This document shows positions 45,837-57,660 of a DNA stretch of 64,000 nt, piece after piece. The stretch covers positions 1 through 64,000 of the forward strand of contig JADNYJ010000168.1 of assembly GCA_015501075.1 (NCBI GenBank). The letters are read 5' to 3'. The translations under genes and the position numbers were made by a program. Each line of letters begins with the position of its first letter. Position 1 is the first letter of the stretch. The stretch comes from Gymnopilus junonius (lineage: Eukaryota > Basidiomycota > Agaricomycetes > Agaricales > Galerinaceae). The notes below the pieces were generated by a model. It ran no database searches. It was not told where the DNA came from and saw only the letters and a list, made by a program, of their open reading frames with translations.

Positions 45837-46644
45837 CTACTTGGAACCTGAAGCCACCTTTATAATCTTTAAAAGTGAGTACCGAAACAATGACTTTACA
45901 GTTAAACTTACTTTGTCTATTTTCTTTGTAGCTGATGCAGTTTTTGCACGACGGGCAGCCTCTGAGGTGTACTTGAGGTGGAGCTTCAACATGTCATGCA
46001 CCGGCCAGTAATTCTTGTAGTTGTCTAAGATATGGTACTCCTTCCTGACTTCCTCACAGATTTCCTTCACAAGTTTCTTGTCCTGTTTGCTATAGCTTTT
46101 CGATAGGTCCAGGCACTTTTTCTTGGCCTTTTCGTGTACAAAGTCCTTGTACAATTCAATAAGTAAGTTACGAGATGCATGATCAAACAGGTACTCACTA
46201 CCACTGTTTCATAGGTTTTTTCACTCCATGCCAGCACTTCTTGCAAACTGTAGCCCCCTGACCCAGGATGCCCAGCCTCGCCTTTAGGCTTGGGGATTAG
46301 TTTAATGATTTCACCCTCAGATTCTTCGTCTTCCTCATCTTCAGATTGAGAGTCAGTGGAGTTGACATCCATCTCTTCACTGAATGAAACACTTTTTGGT
46401 GTAGGAGCCCTTCCTTGCATTGCATTGTGCTGGATGGTTTCCGGAGTTGCAAACGATCGCAATGCTGATAAGTGCAAGGAGTCTGGGGTTTCAGAGTGCT
46501 CATGAATTGCGGATCACCTCCTTGGCTTGACAATAAGGGAGGAGAAGTCCATTCTTCATGTGATCTTTGGCCGGTGAGGGAATGACCTTGGTGAGAAGAC
46601 TGTTCTGCAGGTGATGAGCAGCTTATGTCGTGCGATGTGTGCAT
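45837..46644 (-). pseudogene. Transposon-associated ORF, Lys-rich repetitive family
   Basis: The first part (from 46644) is Ser/Gln-rich. A frame change near 46475 leads to an acidic run and then KPKGEAGHPGSGGYSLQEVL. After an intron come AKKKCLDLSKSYSKQDKKL and WPVHDMLKLHLKYTSEAARR. This order is shared by many repetitive Agaricomycete proteins of unknown function. It is interrupted by at least one frame break. Confidence 0.52.
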
Positions 46645-47059
46645 CCATGGTATGTAGTTTTGGGTTGAGTATCACTTGATTTGTCCCTCATTTATATTTT
46701 TCCTAGGCATATTCCATACCTTGTATCCTTTTTTTTACCCTTACTACCTTGTGGTTCCTAATGACTACATAATCACAGCTTTGCATTCTTCCTTTGCCCC
46801 GTTGGTAACTCAATATTACCATTCCCAAATGGGGTATGTGTCTAAGCGGGTTAAAGCATTTCAAGCAGTCTGATCGATTGTGTCATCATGGTCATCCAGA
46901 CAATTAGCTTTACTTTCACAAAAGGCGCTCCTCACATAAGTATGTTGCATATCAGCATGAACCTCCCAAAATCACTCTCCACCACCTCACATTACTCATG
47001 CTCATCACTCTATTGCTCAAAGGCTTCAAATATTTCTTAAAGGCCACCCCATAGCAATG

Positions 47060-48600
47060 TGAGTAAATACACCTCTTCTCTTCAAGTGCTATATAACCGA
47101 AAATGTAGGTTTATGTGAAATATGCAAGGTTTTCGGGCCTTAAAGGGCCTATAAACTGCTTGTCATTCAATCGTGATGGAGCGCTGCTGGCCAGTGGTGG
47201 TAAGATGCCCTCGATCAGATATTGTGACATGTAGACTAATGTAAAGTCCATAGGCGATGACAAAACTGTTCATATTTGGGATGTTTCAACTAAAAAGTGC
47301 AAGGAGGTTCTTGAGGACCCTGGTCAATGATGGGCCAGGTTACCTGTTTGGTCTGGCTTGGGGGTAAAGTCAAGGAAGATATGCAGCAACTTGCTTTTGG
47401 GACAGGGCGCAGCTTCCTTATTATCTTCTGCCAGAACTGTACTAATGTAAGCAATTATTTTCCATGCTTTGGAAAATGTACTGACCTCCGACACAGACTG
47501 CAATGGTAGAGATTGCTACTATGCAAGTATTCGCCCCCAGTGATCCTGTTGAGGCAGTAGACTATGATATCCAGACATCACATTTGGCTGTCAGTAGTCA
47601 CCATGGCAATGTTACCCTCTAAGAGGTGGGAAGAAATGGTGAGATATTTTCACAGATAATGTGGCAGCAACTTACAAGGACATAGGGACAATGCTACGGT
47701 TTTGGGCCTCCAATGTGGAGAGCGACGGAAATGCCTACATAGCCAGTTCCATCTGCTTTTATGACTCGGGATGTAAACTTTTGATTTTCATCCTCAAAAC
47801 TGGCGAAATGTGAGAGGACACTTTGAATGAAGTGACATTGATACTTATTATTTTTTCAACTTTGGCAGGATTTGTCAAGATGTCAAATCTGGGAAGGAGG
47901 ACTGGCATAAGGTCTTAAAGTCTGGAGTGTAAGTATGACCTTCTGAGATCATATTCCAATACCGACCCTCTTATGAAGTGGGCATGCCAGCATCAGCCTG
48001 GATGGGCAATTGCTTCTCATAGAAAACCTTGCGAGGGGATTTGATCTCTACCACCTACCATGCTCATCGCCATCGCATAGCTTTTCCATCCTTACAAACA
48101 AAAGATGCATCAAGGACGGTGTTTTTGCTGAGGGATCATCGGTTGTGGTCTGTGGTAGCAACCACGGTGAAATTTACACATTTTCCTTATCCTCTCTTGA
48201 ACCGAAACAGGTATTGAAGCAGGGCGGTAAGAATACTGAAGTACAAACTGTATGCATAAGTGACTGTTTAATCAAAAGGCCTGATATTGACTTGTATTAG
48301 ACAATATCCAACAAGGATTGCCATCTCATAGCCAGCAGTAGTTCACTTGAATGTTCCGATATCATTATATGGGAAAAGCTGTGAGCTTGCTCTTTAGTAT
48401 GGAGAACTGTCCTCACATTCACCAGTCTATGCGTTCCAGGAAGCAGGCCGACAATGACAAAGGCCACGGAACAATCATTATGGTTCTGAACTTCCTTACG
48501 ATTCTTACCATTGCATATTGGTCCTCAGGAGTCTGGCTACCACATACATTGAAGGTCCATACCATAAAATGAGAGCTTTTTTTGGCTAAATATTGAACAA
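47060..48600 (+). pseudogene. WD40-repeat protein, decayed
   Basis: Blade-like blocks in several exons: FNRDGALLASGG with DDKTVHIWDVSTKKCKEVL (47165-47330), QVTCLVWLGGKVKED (47335), VFAPSDPVEAVDYDIQTSHL with AVSSHHGNVTL (about 47530-47620), and LIENLARGFDLYHLPCSSPS with VVVCGSNHGEIYTFSLSS (48010-48210). A hydrophobic helix follows near 48480 (MVLNFLTILTIAYWSSGVW). Several in-frame stops and missing splice joins indicate decay. It is probably carried within repetitive DNA rather than being a host gene, judging by its low CpG and its neighbours. Confidence 0.58.
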
Positions 48601-48869
48601 GATGGCCAAAGTGCCTAATCGCTATGAATGCCACTGCGATCAGCACAACACACTGCAGGTTCACATCAGCAATGCTGGATATTCAACATGGGATCCAAGC
48701 AGTACACAGGTTCATGTTGGCATTACTGATGAGGATGATGAAGACGAAGAGATGGATGAGGATGGGGAGTGGAACAGTTGGATAGTTTGGATACACTTTG
48801 AAAACTTATGTCAACCAATCATGAATGCAAATAAATATTGATCTGAGGAAACTAATTGAAGCCAGGATA

Positions 48870-49323
48870 TTATCTGGACACCCAGATAACATTAGTGTAC
48901 AAAGCGGCTTATATCAAAATGCTGAGAAGTCGAGAGATCTAGAGCGGGTATGATTACATGCGCTAAATGTGACCAGTAATACAAGCTTTGATCAAGTGAT
49001 CTGGACTTCGATGTGACATCAAATCTTCACTCACAACTGCTCCAACCCACTCCTCGCTCAAGTGCTCAATGTTGTTCTGGGCACCCAGAACAACATTGTA
49101 CTTTGTGTTGCCTTTGAAACATTGTATGGGAAGCCTGGGTGTCCAGGCTTCCTTTTTTGTCCCTATTTGTTGAGTGAACTAGGGTTACAAGTATGACAAG
49201 GTCTCCATGGTAAGTGTATTATTTATTGTTCGAGTCAGCGTGATGCTTACTTTAAGAGGCTACAGGACTTCAATATACTTCCCACCTTTCTCTGCCATCC
49301 CTTACATGCTCTGGGTGTCCAGA
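48870..49323. repeat. Palindromic hairpin cluster 3
   Basis: 48870-48889: arm TTATCTGG, loop ACAC, perfect. 49067-49098: arm CAATGTTGTTCTGG, loop GCAC, perfect over 14 bp. 49129-49152: arm GGAAGCCTGG, loop GTGT, perfect. A weak copy lies at 49310-49323 (TCTGG/CCAGA only). Confidence 0.85.
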
Positions 49324-49599
49324 ACACATTGTGATCCCTCTTGTCCATAGAATGCTTTCTAACTGTCTTGGTTTCTTGTCAGTCCTTCAAACACTCAGCT
49401 ATTGGTGTTTTTTTTGACTGATGATATAATCCAGGAAATGCCCACTTGAACATGCACATGTCACCAGCAAAGGCGGGCTTGTTGAAGGTGGAGTAGAGCT
49501 GGACATCTGCACTTACAAAATCATCTCTGCAAGGATCGAGAATTTTTTGCTGCAAAACTTGCCGAAGACTCAAGCGAGTTCTCGACGATGAAATTGAGA

Positions 49600-52500
49600 A
49601 AGTTGGGCAACATTTTGCCTCCCTGGCCATCTCTGATTCCATTCCAATCCATCATCAGCTTCAGGTGAATGACTGTGGTTGCAACCTGGGGACAGGGAAG
49701 GCAAAATTTCTCTGTGCCACAGTCTTCCAATCCATGTTCTTCTCGCAACAATTATTTGCAACCTCTCTCCCATTTTGCCAAAATTGAATCGGCCATTGAC
49801 GTTCTTTCCGTCGATGTGGCCACTGAACTCGAGAAACTTTCCACAATTCCACCTGCAGATGCATTTCCATTGAGGCACACCATGCTGAATGTGTCCGCAT
49901 CCAGACGGATCTCAGCAAAGTTGTGTACACAGCGTTGTCCATTACTGTCATGAAGCATCAAGTCTCAGACAAAGTGGATGATATTGCGAAAAGTTGGAAG
50001 TAGGGTTGCTGAAGTTCAGTTCAGTTCAGTTCTTTGGCAATTTTCCGAACTGAGAACTGAACTTCCCAGTTCAGTTTCAGTTCTCAGTTCAAACTGGTTC
50101 AAACTGTTCTGAACTGGCAATGGCCAGAACATAAAATTTCCTTTCATCTGAGGCTTTGAAATAGTAGATATACTATAGATATGTCTATCTTCTATCATTG
50201 GAATTGCTATATGTACAAAACAGTATATTATTTACTGATTTTTCAAGCATTGGGTAGTGTATGTAATCATGTCCTCACACAATAAATAAAATCATTTTAA
50301 GAAATTATTTTATGTCATCTAGTGCTTGGGATTAGTGCTAAGAAGTTCTCTATACATTATGGGAATCTAATGGTAATTTTTTGATGCCAAAATAATCATT
50401 TTGAAGGTCAAAATTTGATAATTTTAACCACACCCAAGAAACAGTTCAGTTCAGTTCGAATGACTGGCCATAGGCCGAACTGAGAACCAGAACTGCATCC
50501 AAACTGCAGTTCAGTTCAGCCAGTTCAGGTTCAAACTGTCAGTTTGAACTGAACTTTGGCAACCCTAGTTGGAAGAAGCAAAGCTGTCCTGGACCAGCGA
50601 AATGAAAATATCCAATTCACGGCAGGAGACGAAAACTCTGATATCAAGGTTTCTACAGGTAAGATGAATCACAATTGCATATGTTAATTAGAGATTTCAA
50701 TACCGAATATATAGACATTTCTTCAACCCACTGCTTGCCCATGTTGATCCTATCCTCCAGTTATCCATATTCATTGCCATTGTGTTTCAGACTCTTTTCA
50801 GCATTGGTCGAAATGGTACATCTGCTCTGATGGAAATGCTGCAATATCTAGTAAACTCTCCTTCATGTGAAGCAACCCCGATCTTTCTGCACAAGACCAA
50901 AAGGTGCTATCTGACTTTCCGTCCGACCCTCACTCATTTAAAAACTTGCTCATTTAAAACTCGCTCAACCTGGAAGCTGATGCCATCATCTATGCGGTTT
51001 GCCCAAATGACAAGTGTCAAGCCACATATGCTGCGAAGTACAAAGATGGGTCCCCTGTTGCTATATACCTTCCACTGTAAAGCTCATCACATGGGCAGAT
51101 GATGCAAAGAACAGTCCTATGTCCTCAGGTGATTGAGAAGCATACAATCTACATACCGATAAAACCTTCGTCTACTTCAATCCCTTCACTTGGGTTGGGC
51201 GACTTGTTTCACACCCTGGAGTTGAAGCAGATGCAGATAAATCATGGGATAGGTCTAAGACCCCGCAGGAGTTGCCTGCACAATGCGCGACATTTTCAAT
51301 GCTGATATTCTCTGCAATTTCAAAGGGCTGAATGGTGCTCACTTCAGCATGGGCAATGGTGAGGGATGCTATGTCTTCTCTCTATCTATTGATTTCTTCA
51401 ACCTGCTGGGCAACAAACAAGCAGGTAAGAAATCTCAATTGGTCTTATCACCCTTGTCTGCCTCAATCTACCCCCAATATTCGCTACAAGCCTGAGAACA
51501 TGTTTCTCACTGGCGTAATTCTGGACCAAATGAACCCTTTGTCAGCGATCAACCACTTCCTCAAGCCATTAGTTGATGACTTTCTCAAGTTCTGGGATCC
51601 TGGTGTACATTACAGTCAAACTGATGGCATCCGGGTGGGCGACTAGTGCGATGTGCCATAGTGTGCTTCATCTGTGACTTACCTGCTGCCCAAAAACTGC
51701 AGGCTTTGCATCTATTGCCCATACTCATTTTTGTTCAATCTGTCATTGTAATCTCAAAATGCATGGATACGGGAATCTCGATTATACCTCTTGGCATCAG
51801 AGAACAATGAAGACTGTCGAAGAACAGCCAAGCAATTCAGAAGGGCTGGTTCAAGTCCAACAGCTGACAAAATTGTCGCTAGCACTGGCATTCGCTGGTC
51901 GCAATCCTTCGTCTTCCATACTTTGACCTATCATGCTTTGTTGTTGTTGATGCAATGCCAATCTCTTCCTCGGCCTCATCCATGAACATTTTGATACCAT
52001 CCTTGGGCTATGAGTCCCAAAGCTGAGAAGGAGCCACCTGTTTTCAATGTCATATCTCTGATTCATGGAAGCAAATGAGCAAGGGCGAATGCGCATCAAT
52101 GAGATGGATTATCCACTGGCTGGACCATCCTATGTGTCAGGATCTTCGGATGGAGGCAGGGATGTCAATGTGGCAGAAGCGATTCTCTTCGCAACACCTC
52201 TCAATTTTGCAAGTGGTAGCACTTGAGCTTGGCTGTAAGCCGATCACAACTGATATAAGTAAGACAAAGAGCCTACCCATGCAGATTATTCTCATGGCAT
52301 TCTTCACTGGGGTGGGCTTCTTTTCATTCCTGCTTTGTTGTCCTATCTGCTCATGACTTCTTATTTCCAGCAAATGCATGAAACTGAAACTGAGTATGAT
52401 CCAGAGGGTCATTTGGCGTCAGGCACCCAGTGTGGTCATGTTCTTACACAGAAGGAGCAGCAGAGATACATTCTGACATTGAACACCTGGTTCAACCATC

Positions 52501-53740
52501 ATGGTTGACATCTCTGCCAGCCAAACTTGGTCTAAGCAGTCATGGAAAGCTCAAGCTGACCAATGGTGTGTCCTTGGACAACCCTCCTACCCATTACTTG
52601 ACTCGCCTTTGGTCCAATTCTGGTGGACCCACTGATGAGCTGAGAGGTGCCATCGTATCCTTGAAATCACCCTCCACCTTGTTTCAGCAGTTGCCACTGC
52701 CACCTCTCGAGTTACCTCAGTTGTACATGCCAAAACTTACCTTGACCACATGCTCGCATACCTTCATGGCTTGAAGGAGTTGTTCCACAATATGCATTCA
52801 TTCCTAATCAACACATGGCCATTCACCTCTATGAATACCTTGTATTTTATGGCCCAGTTCATTCCTGGTGGACCTTTCCATTTGAAAGGGTTATCAGCAT
52901 GCTCCAACGCATCTCGACAAACTACAAACCAAGTAGGTGTTGAGTTTGGTTTGTTTGTAAGTATACTAATGAGTTATAGGTGAATATGAGGAAACAATCT
53001 CATGTTCGTTTATGTGAGCAAGTAATTTACAAAATCTCTTCCATAGAGTTGGAATGCCCGAGGTCATCCAAAATTGTGAGCCCATGCTCAGAAGCCTTAT
53101 CAACCCACAAGTCCGAAATACCCTTGTGACCGACATTCTCAGCCTGTCTCGACATGAAGTCCATGATGATGAAGAGCAGGTAGAGGATTTTACAGCTCGG
53201 ACAAAGCATCCAGTGATGCCTCTTCCAGAAGCGCTTCAGGAATGTCTTCTTGCATCATTTGACCAGCCGTTGGGTGCAACTGTCCTGTCACATGTTGTGA
53301 TTCATGGGTTAACATATTCATCATCCTGGAAGCATCTCGGCAACTCATCTATATTACTTCATTCTGGTTCTCCGAACAAGTACTTGCCAGCACGCATTGA
53401 TTATATCACTCAAGTTGACTTTGAAGATCATGATGACCCTTGTAATGCAACTTATATTACTGCCCAGAAGTACAAGCTGGCTAATGTGCACACTGATCCA
53501 TTTACATCTTTCCCTCTCCTTCAAGGACAGCTTTGGAGTCAGAAATTGGGAGAGCTAGAGTTGTTCCACCTGAGTGACATTCATTCCCATTTTGCCTACC
53601 TACCTTTACAATGGGAAGAAAAGGATCTGATGGTTATGATAGGTCTGTCCCATGTAAGTTTGCCACCACTTTTACCTGGGTTTTGCTGTAAGCTGATATG
53701 TGGCTGTGTAGGAACTTTTGCTGGAAGACTGACTCTATGA
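49600..53740 (+). pseudogene. Plavaka-type (CACTA-related) transposase, decayed and interrupted
   Basis: Blocks in order: ATELEKLSTIPPADAFPLRH (about 49830), FVYFNPFTWVGRLVSHPG (51165), MNPLSAINHFLKPLVDDFLK with FWDPGVHYS (51530-51620), a remnant HGYGNLDYTSWHQRT (51770), DKIVASTGIRWSQ (51875), and the family's FYGPVHSWWTFPFERVISML (52850), then a C-terminal part at 53054-53690. These match Plavaka transposases of Agaricomycetes, which cut and paste DNA through a DDE domain. Stops and frame changes are frequent, and a 567-bp MITE sits at 50001-50567. The limits of the element and its terminal repeats were not found. Confidence 0.75.
50001..50567. mobile_element. hAT-type MITE, 567 bp
   Basis: Ends TAGGGTTGCTGAAGTTCAG and CTGAACTTTGGCAACCCTA are inverted repeats. 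An 8-bp target duplication GTTGGAAG lies at 49993-50000 and 50568-50575, as expected for hAT. The subterminal regions are arrays of GTTCAG/CTGAAC, the middle is AT-rich, and there is no coding capacity. Related ends are seen at about 55488, 56214 and 57437. Confidence 0.9.
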
Positions 53741-54223
53741 CGTAGGCAAGTGACTCGCTTTTGTGGACCTTGCAGTGACCCCCACAGCGTGCGATTTATT
53801 TTCTTCTGCCTGAAATATATAGTTTTAGAAATTATTTTGTGTTACCGGGAAACCTAATGTCAATGTTACATTTTATCTCACATTTAAGACTCAATAAACT
53901 TAATGAAAAGGCAAGATTTGTGTTGCATTTGTGTTTCCCTGAAATGTCTCTTTTTTTATGTCCATAATTTTATTCACAAAGGACACATTTTTCGAATGAT
54001 TCTGAAGCTTATAAATCCCACTCAAACTCTTAAATCTTAACTTGAATGAATGCATTAGAAATGAAACCATTGTTAGCAAATTTTTCATATTGAAAATGTT
54101 GAATTTAAAATAGGTTTTATATGTCAATAAGCAGGTCAAAAATGCAAACATGTTTAATAAATTCTCTCAATCATTTTTTGTTGACTTAAATAACCCTGTG
54201 CCAGCAGTGTCTGGAGGCCATTG
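53741..54223. other. AT-rich sequence 3' of the Plavaka pseudogene
   Basis: No coding content. Probably the 3' end of the decayed transposon. Confidence 0.4.
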
Positions 54224-54660
54224 TGTTGACACAACAAGTGTCCATGTGACTACATCACATAACTCACATGACATGCATGATCAGACATGTCTATATGTGA
54301 CTAGATCCAGTGATGGCAGAGTATCACAGCCATCTTATATGACTAAAACATGCGATCACTTAGTGAGCATATTACTCATCCTATGAGTAGATATTAGTAA
54401 TTACATAGTAATTAGCTGAGTAATTGCCTTATGCATTACTCATACATAGTTAGTCACTGCATGTCCTGTAGGTATATAAGGACGCTCCAAACAGCATCCT
54501 AATCTAAGTTATTCACACTTCTAAGTAGTAGCCTAAGTAGTCACCTTAGCACTAGCCTCTCACAACCCAGGTAAGCCTAGTAGCTACATCGATACTATGC
54601 AGAGCACATCATGCATGCAGTGGTTTGCCACTGTATGTACCTCTTGCTGCTCAATACATT
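54224..54660. mobile_element. Candidate solo LTR
   Basis: Starts TGTTGACACAACAAG and has a TATATAAGGACGC promoter-like box at about 54472 with a short transcript-like region after it, the layout of a fungal LTR. No partner LTR or internal region is in the window. The 3' limit is uncertain. Confidence 0.4.
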
Positions 54661-54987
54661 GAGTGGAGTTCTGCTCACTAAGTTGCAACCTGAGATCAAC
54701 AATGACAAACTGTCACAAGCCTTTCAAAAACTCTTGCTTAATTACTATATTTTTAATATATTTGTATGATACCGGCACCTGCCAAAAAACCATAAAGGCA
54801 GGCAAAAGATATCCGCAAAATTTCTTGTATTTTGCGGTCAAAATGCAGGCGACGCATCGAGGACAGGGTGAGGCTGATGTGCTAATCACGAGAGGTGATA
54901 GCCACGATTGTCACATCCACTTTGGGATATTTGTCAGCCCTATGCAGATGTGCAGATGGGCAGAGGGGTGGACTCTTGAAATTCAGA
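54661..54987. other. Unassigned repetitive sequence
   Basis: CpG-poor sequence between the candidate LTR and the Copia 3' LTR remnant. No feature was recognised. Confidence 0.4.
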
Positions 54988-55049
54988 ACCTTCTGTTATA
55001 TTCCATCCTTCTTAGATGGCTGTTTATATACTACAATCTCAATCATACC
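54988..55049 (-). mobile_element. Copia 3' LTR, distal piece
   Basis: Matches 62060-62115 of the 5' LTR (TGTTTATATACTACAATCTC shared). It is separated from the rest of the 3' LTR (57475-57554) by the foldback element. Confidence 0.75.
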
Positions 55050-55125
55050 CAGGCTCCTAAAACCAGCCTCTAGTATTGCTCGCAAGAGCTTCATCTGAGA
55101 GCGGGACACATGTGTTTCATCAGAG

Positions 55126-55640
55126 AGGCACCTGCAGCCATGACCATAGCTGCTGCTGCTGCAGGGACATAGGCAGCAGTGGCAATGGCAGCAGTGATGG
55201 CTATGACAATAACTGTCATCTAGTCTTGCTGCTCACCATGTGGGACCTCCTCACCACCTCCCTCGCTGTGTAGTATAACATAAACATGCCGTATGTACTT
55301 TTAGACTATAAAATATATATTTTTCTTAAGTCTTGCGGTCCGCCATTCCGAACTGCGAACTGACAGAACTGAACTGGAGAACCAGTTTTGAGTTCGGTCC
55401 AGTTCCAGTTTGGTTCTGGCAATTTTTCAGAGTTGTTTCGTTCTCGAAAATTGTGGAGAACTGGACTGAACCGAACTCGGCAATCCTACTGCAAGAGCTC
55501 ACTGAGAGCGGACAGTGTTCATCAGAGAAAACAAATATTTTGAATAAAAGTACAAACAAACTAAGGGCTCAAGCTCGGATATAGAGGCTGGCATTTTATA
55601 GATTCACGTGATCTGCATGAGCAATGTCAAGGCTGTTTTT
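55126..55640 (+). repeat. Left arm of the large internal palindrome
   Basis: Contains CTGCTGCTGCAGGGACATAG, ACATGCCGTATGTAC, a hAT-MITE-like end (to 55488) and TTTATAGATTCACGTGATCT. Each is found inverted in the right arm. Confidence 0.85.
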
Positions 55641-56049
55641 ACAGTGTGATATGCAGGCATGTCACCAGGACCATGCCCAATTTGGAACTGCTGAATTTCC
55701 CCCCTTGTCCACTACAATTAGGAGGTAAACCCCTTTCCTCATGTCGATTTAGCCATGCCGTATGTTCAAACAGTTAAAGATAAATACAATTGGCACAATT
55801 AGGAATTATGCCACTTGAATAAGTGAGAAACATGCAAAAGTAACCTTCCCATGGTGTTATTGTAAATTGTAATGAGTGCAAGTGAATGGGTTCACCTAAT
55901 TGTATGCAAAAATATGGCTCTCCTGCTCATTCACACTAGAATTATGGTAACCAGTAATGGTAGACACATTATTAAAGAAAACTCACACCTAATTTGCATA
56001 AATATGGGGGAAGGAACTTAATAAGTACTTGAAAGAATTATTGGATTAA

Positions 56050-56580
56050 CAGCCCACAAGATGGTTGCCCATGCAGATCACGTGAATCTATAAAATGCCA
56101 GCCTCTATATGCGAACTTGAGCTCTTAGGTTTGTTTGTACCTTTGTTTGTATGTCAAAATATTTGTATTTCTCTGATGCAACACTGGTCCCACTCTCAGG
56201 TGAAGCTCTTGCGAGTAGGGTTGCCGAAGTTCGGTTCAGTCCAGTTCTCCACCAATTTTCGAGAACCGAGAACTGAACTCTGAAAAAATTGCCAGAACTG
56301 AACTGGAACTGGACTGAACCTCAAAGAACTGGTTCTCCCAGTTCAGTTCTGTCTAGTTCCAGTTGGACTGGCGACCGCAAGACTTAAGAAAAAATATATA
56401 TTTTATAGTCTAAAAGTACATACGGCATGTTTATGTATACTACACAGTGAGGGAGGTGGTGAGGAGGTCCCACATGGTGAGCAGCAAGACTAGATGACAG
56501 TTATATCATAGCCATCACTGCTGCCATTGCACTGCTGCCTATGTCCCTGCAGCAGCAGCAGCTATGGTCGTGGTGCAGGT
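56050..56580 (-). repeat. Right arm of the large internal palindrome
   Basis: Inverse of the left arm: AGATCACGTGAATCTATAAA, then a MITE-like TAGGGTTGCCGAAGTTCGG from 56214, then GTACATACGGCATGT and CTATGTCCCTGCAGCAGCAG. The loop of about 400 bp between the arms has no gene. Confidence 0.85.
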
Positions 56581-56591
56581 GCCTGTCATAA

Positions 56592-56800
56592 TAGTTTTCC
56601 ATGCTGATGTGGGGGCACTGGAGATGCGGCGATGGTGGTGGCCTCCACAATGATGCTGTGGGTTCCATGTTGATGTGGGGGCATGGCACCCCCTACACTG
56701 ACAGGGTGGGTTCCACATTGATGTGTGGGTTGTCTCGTTGTGCACCAGTCACCTCCACACCTATGCAGTGGGTTCCTCGCTGATGTTGGAGGCACCTGGT
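56592..56800 (+). repeat. Degenerate minisatellite
   Basis: Four units of about 48-63 bp, each beginning with a variant of GGTTCCATGTTGATGTGGGG and ending near CAGTG/GGGTG. Confidence 0.7.
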
Positions 56801-57259
56801 GCTTGATGTGGCAGTTACACCTCTGGCTCACTCTTGCTGGTGAGGGAGGTGGAATTGGCTAGCCAGACAGCCATTAGAATCTAATAAAGGGAAAAGGATA
56901 TGATCAGTATGTCATCAAGAAAGAAAAAAAAAACAAGACAGAACATGCTCATGAAACCATTGCAAGCACATCCTGTGACGTACCTGGTCCGCCTCCCTCT
57001 TCAAGGGTCCCGCTTCTGCTGTTACAGCCCCGATCCTTTACCTATCAGCCCACATCCTCATCTGAGGGAGGGGCAATGCAATGTGGAAAGAGGAAAGACG
57101 TGGTGACGATGATTGATGGTTAGTTGATAAGCTTGCATGTGGCTGTAAGTGAATTCAAGCTCCGACTTAATTCCAGGCAGTGGCATCAAGTCACAAAATC
57201 CTCGATATTTCGACTTCTTGGGGCTCATTTGGGGCCCAAAATTTTGAGAAATTCATCCT

Positions 57260-57437
57260 TAGAAGTTCAGTTCAAACTGGTTCAAACCTGGTCCTCAGAA
57301 ATTTCAGAATCTGAGAACCAAGAACCGAACCTGCTCAGCCTACAGCTGGACTGAACTTGAACAGAACTGAACTTTCAGTTCAGTTCTGCCGGTTCGGGTT
57401 CTTTGCAATGGTTCAGAACTGAACTTCAGCATCCCTA
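57260..57437 (-). mobile_element. Remnant of a hAT-type MITE
   Basis: Rich in GTTCAG/CTGAAC, ending CTGAACTTCAGCATCCCTA at 57437, the same end as the MITE at 50001-50567. The other end is lost. Confidence 0.6.
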
Positions 57438-57474
57438 CTTGTGAGCAATACTAGAGGCTAGTTTTAGGAGCCTG

Positions 57475-57554
57475 GATCATACCTACTATCTAAGGTAAGT
57501 ATTCAATCTCTGACTGAATGTCAGATACTCGGGTTGTCTGCCTACACCCCAACA
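57475..57554 (-). mobile_element. Copia 3' LTR, proximal piece
   Basis: Begins (minus strand) TGTTGGGG at 57554 directly after the polypurine tract and matches the start of the 5' LTR at 62183. Confidence 0.85.
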
Positions 57555-57564
57555 CTCCCCCTCA
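57555..57564 (-). other. Polypurine tract of the Copia element
   Basis: GAGGGGGAG on the minus strand immediately before the LTR start TGTTGGGG, the classic plus-strand primer site. Confidence 0.8.
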
Positions 57565-57660
57565 AGCCAAGGAGTCCGATAATCTGAGTTCGGCAACATG
57601 CTGAATGAACTTGGGCCTCTGTAAAGGCTTAGTAAATATGTCTGCCATTTGTTGAGGATC

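Larger units (their letters stand above)
55050..57474. mobile_element. Composite foldback element inside the Copia 3' LTR, 2425 bp
   Basis: Ends CAGGCTCCTAAAAC and its inverse at 57474 are the start of a 37-bp inverted repeat with two differences. The flanking AATCATACC (55041-55049) and GATCATACC (57475-57483) form a 9-bp target duplication, the left copy differing by G to A at a former CpG. A 9-bp duplication with inverted ends is the Mutator-like (MULE) pattern. The interior is a large palindrome (arms about 55126-55640 and 56050-56580) with hAT-MITE-like ends embedded in each arm. No transposase is present. Confidence 0.8.

Noticed and set aside
40413..49323. CRISPR-like array
   Set aside because: Spacing is irregular, the repeats are palindromes with varying arms, and the genome is eukaryotic.
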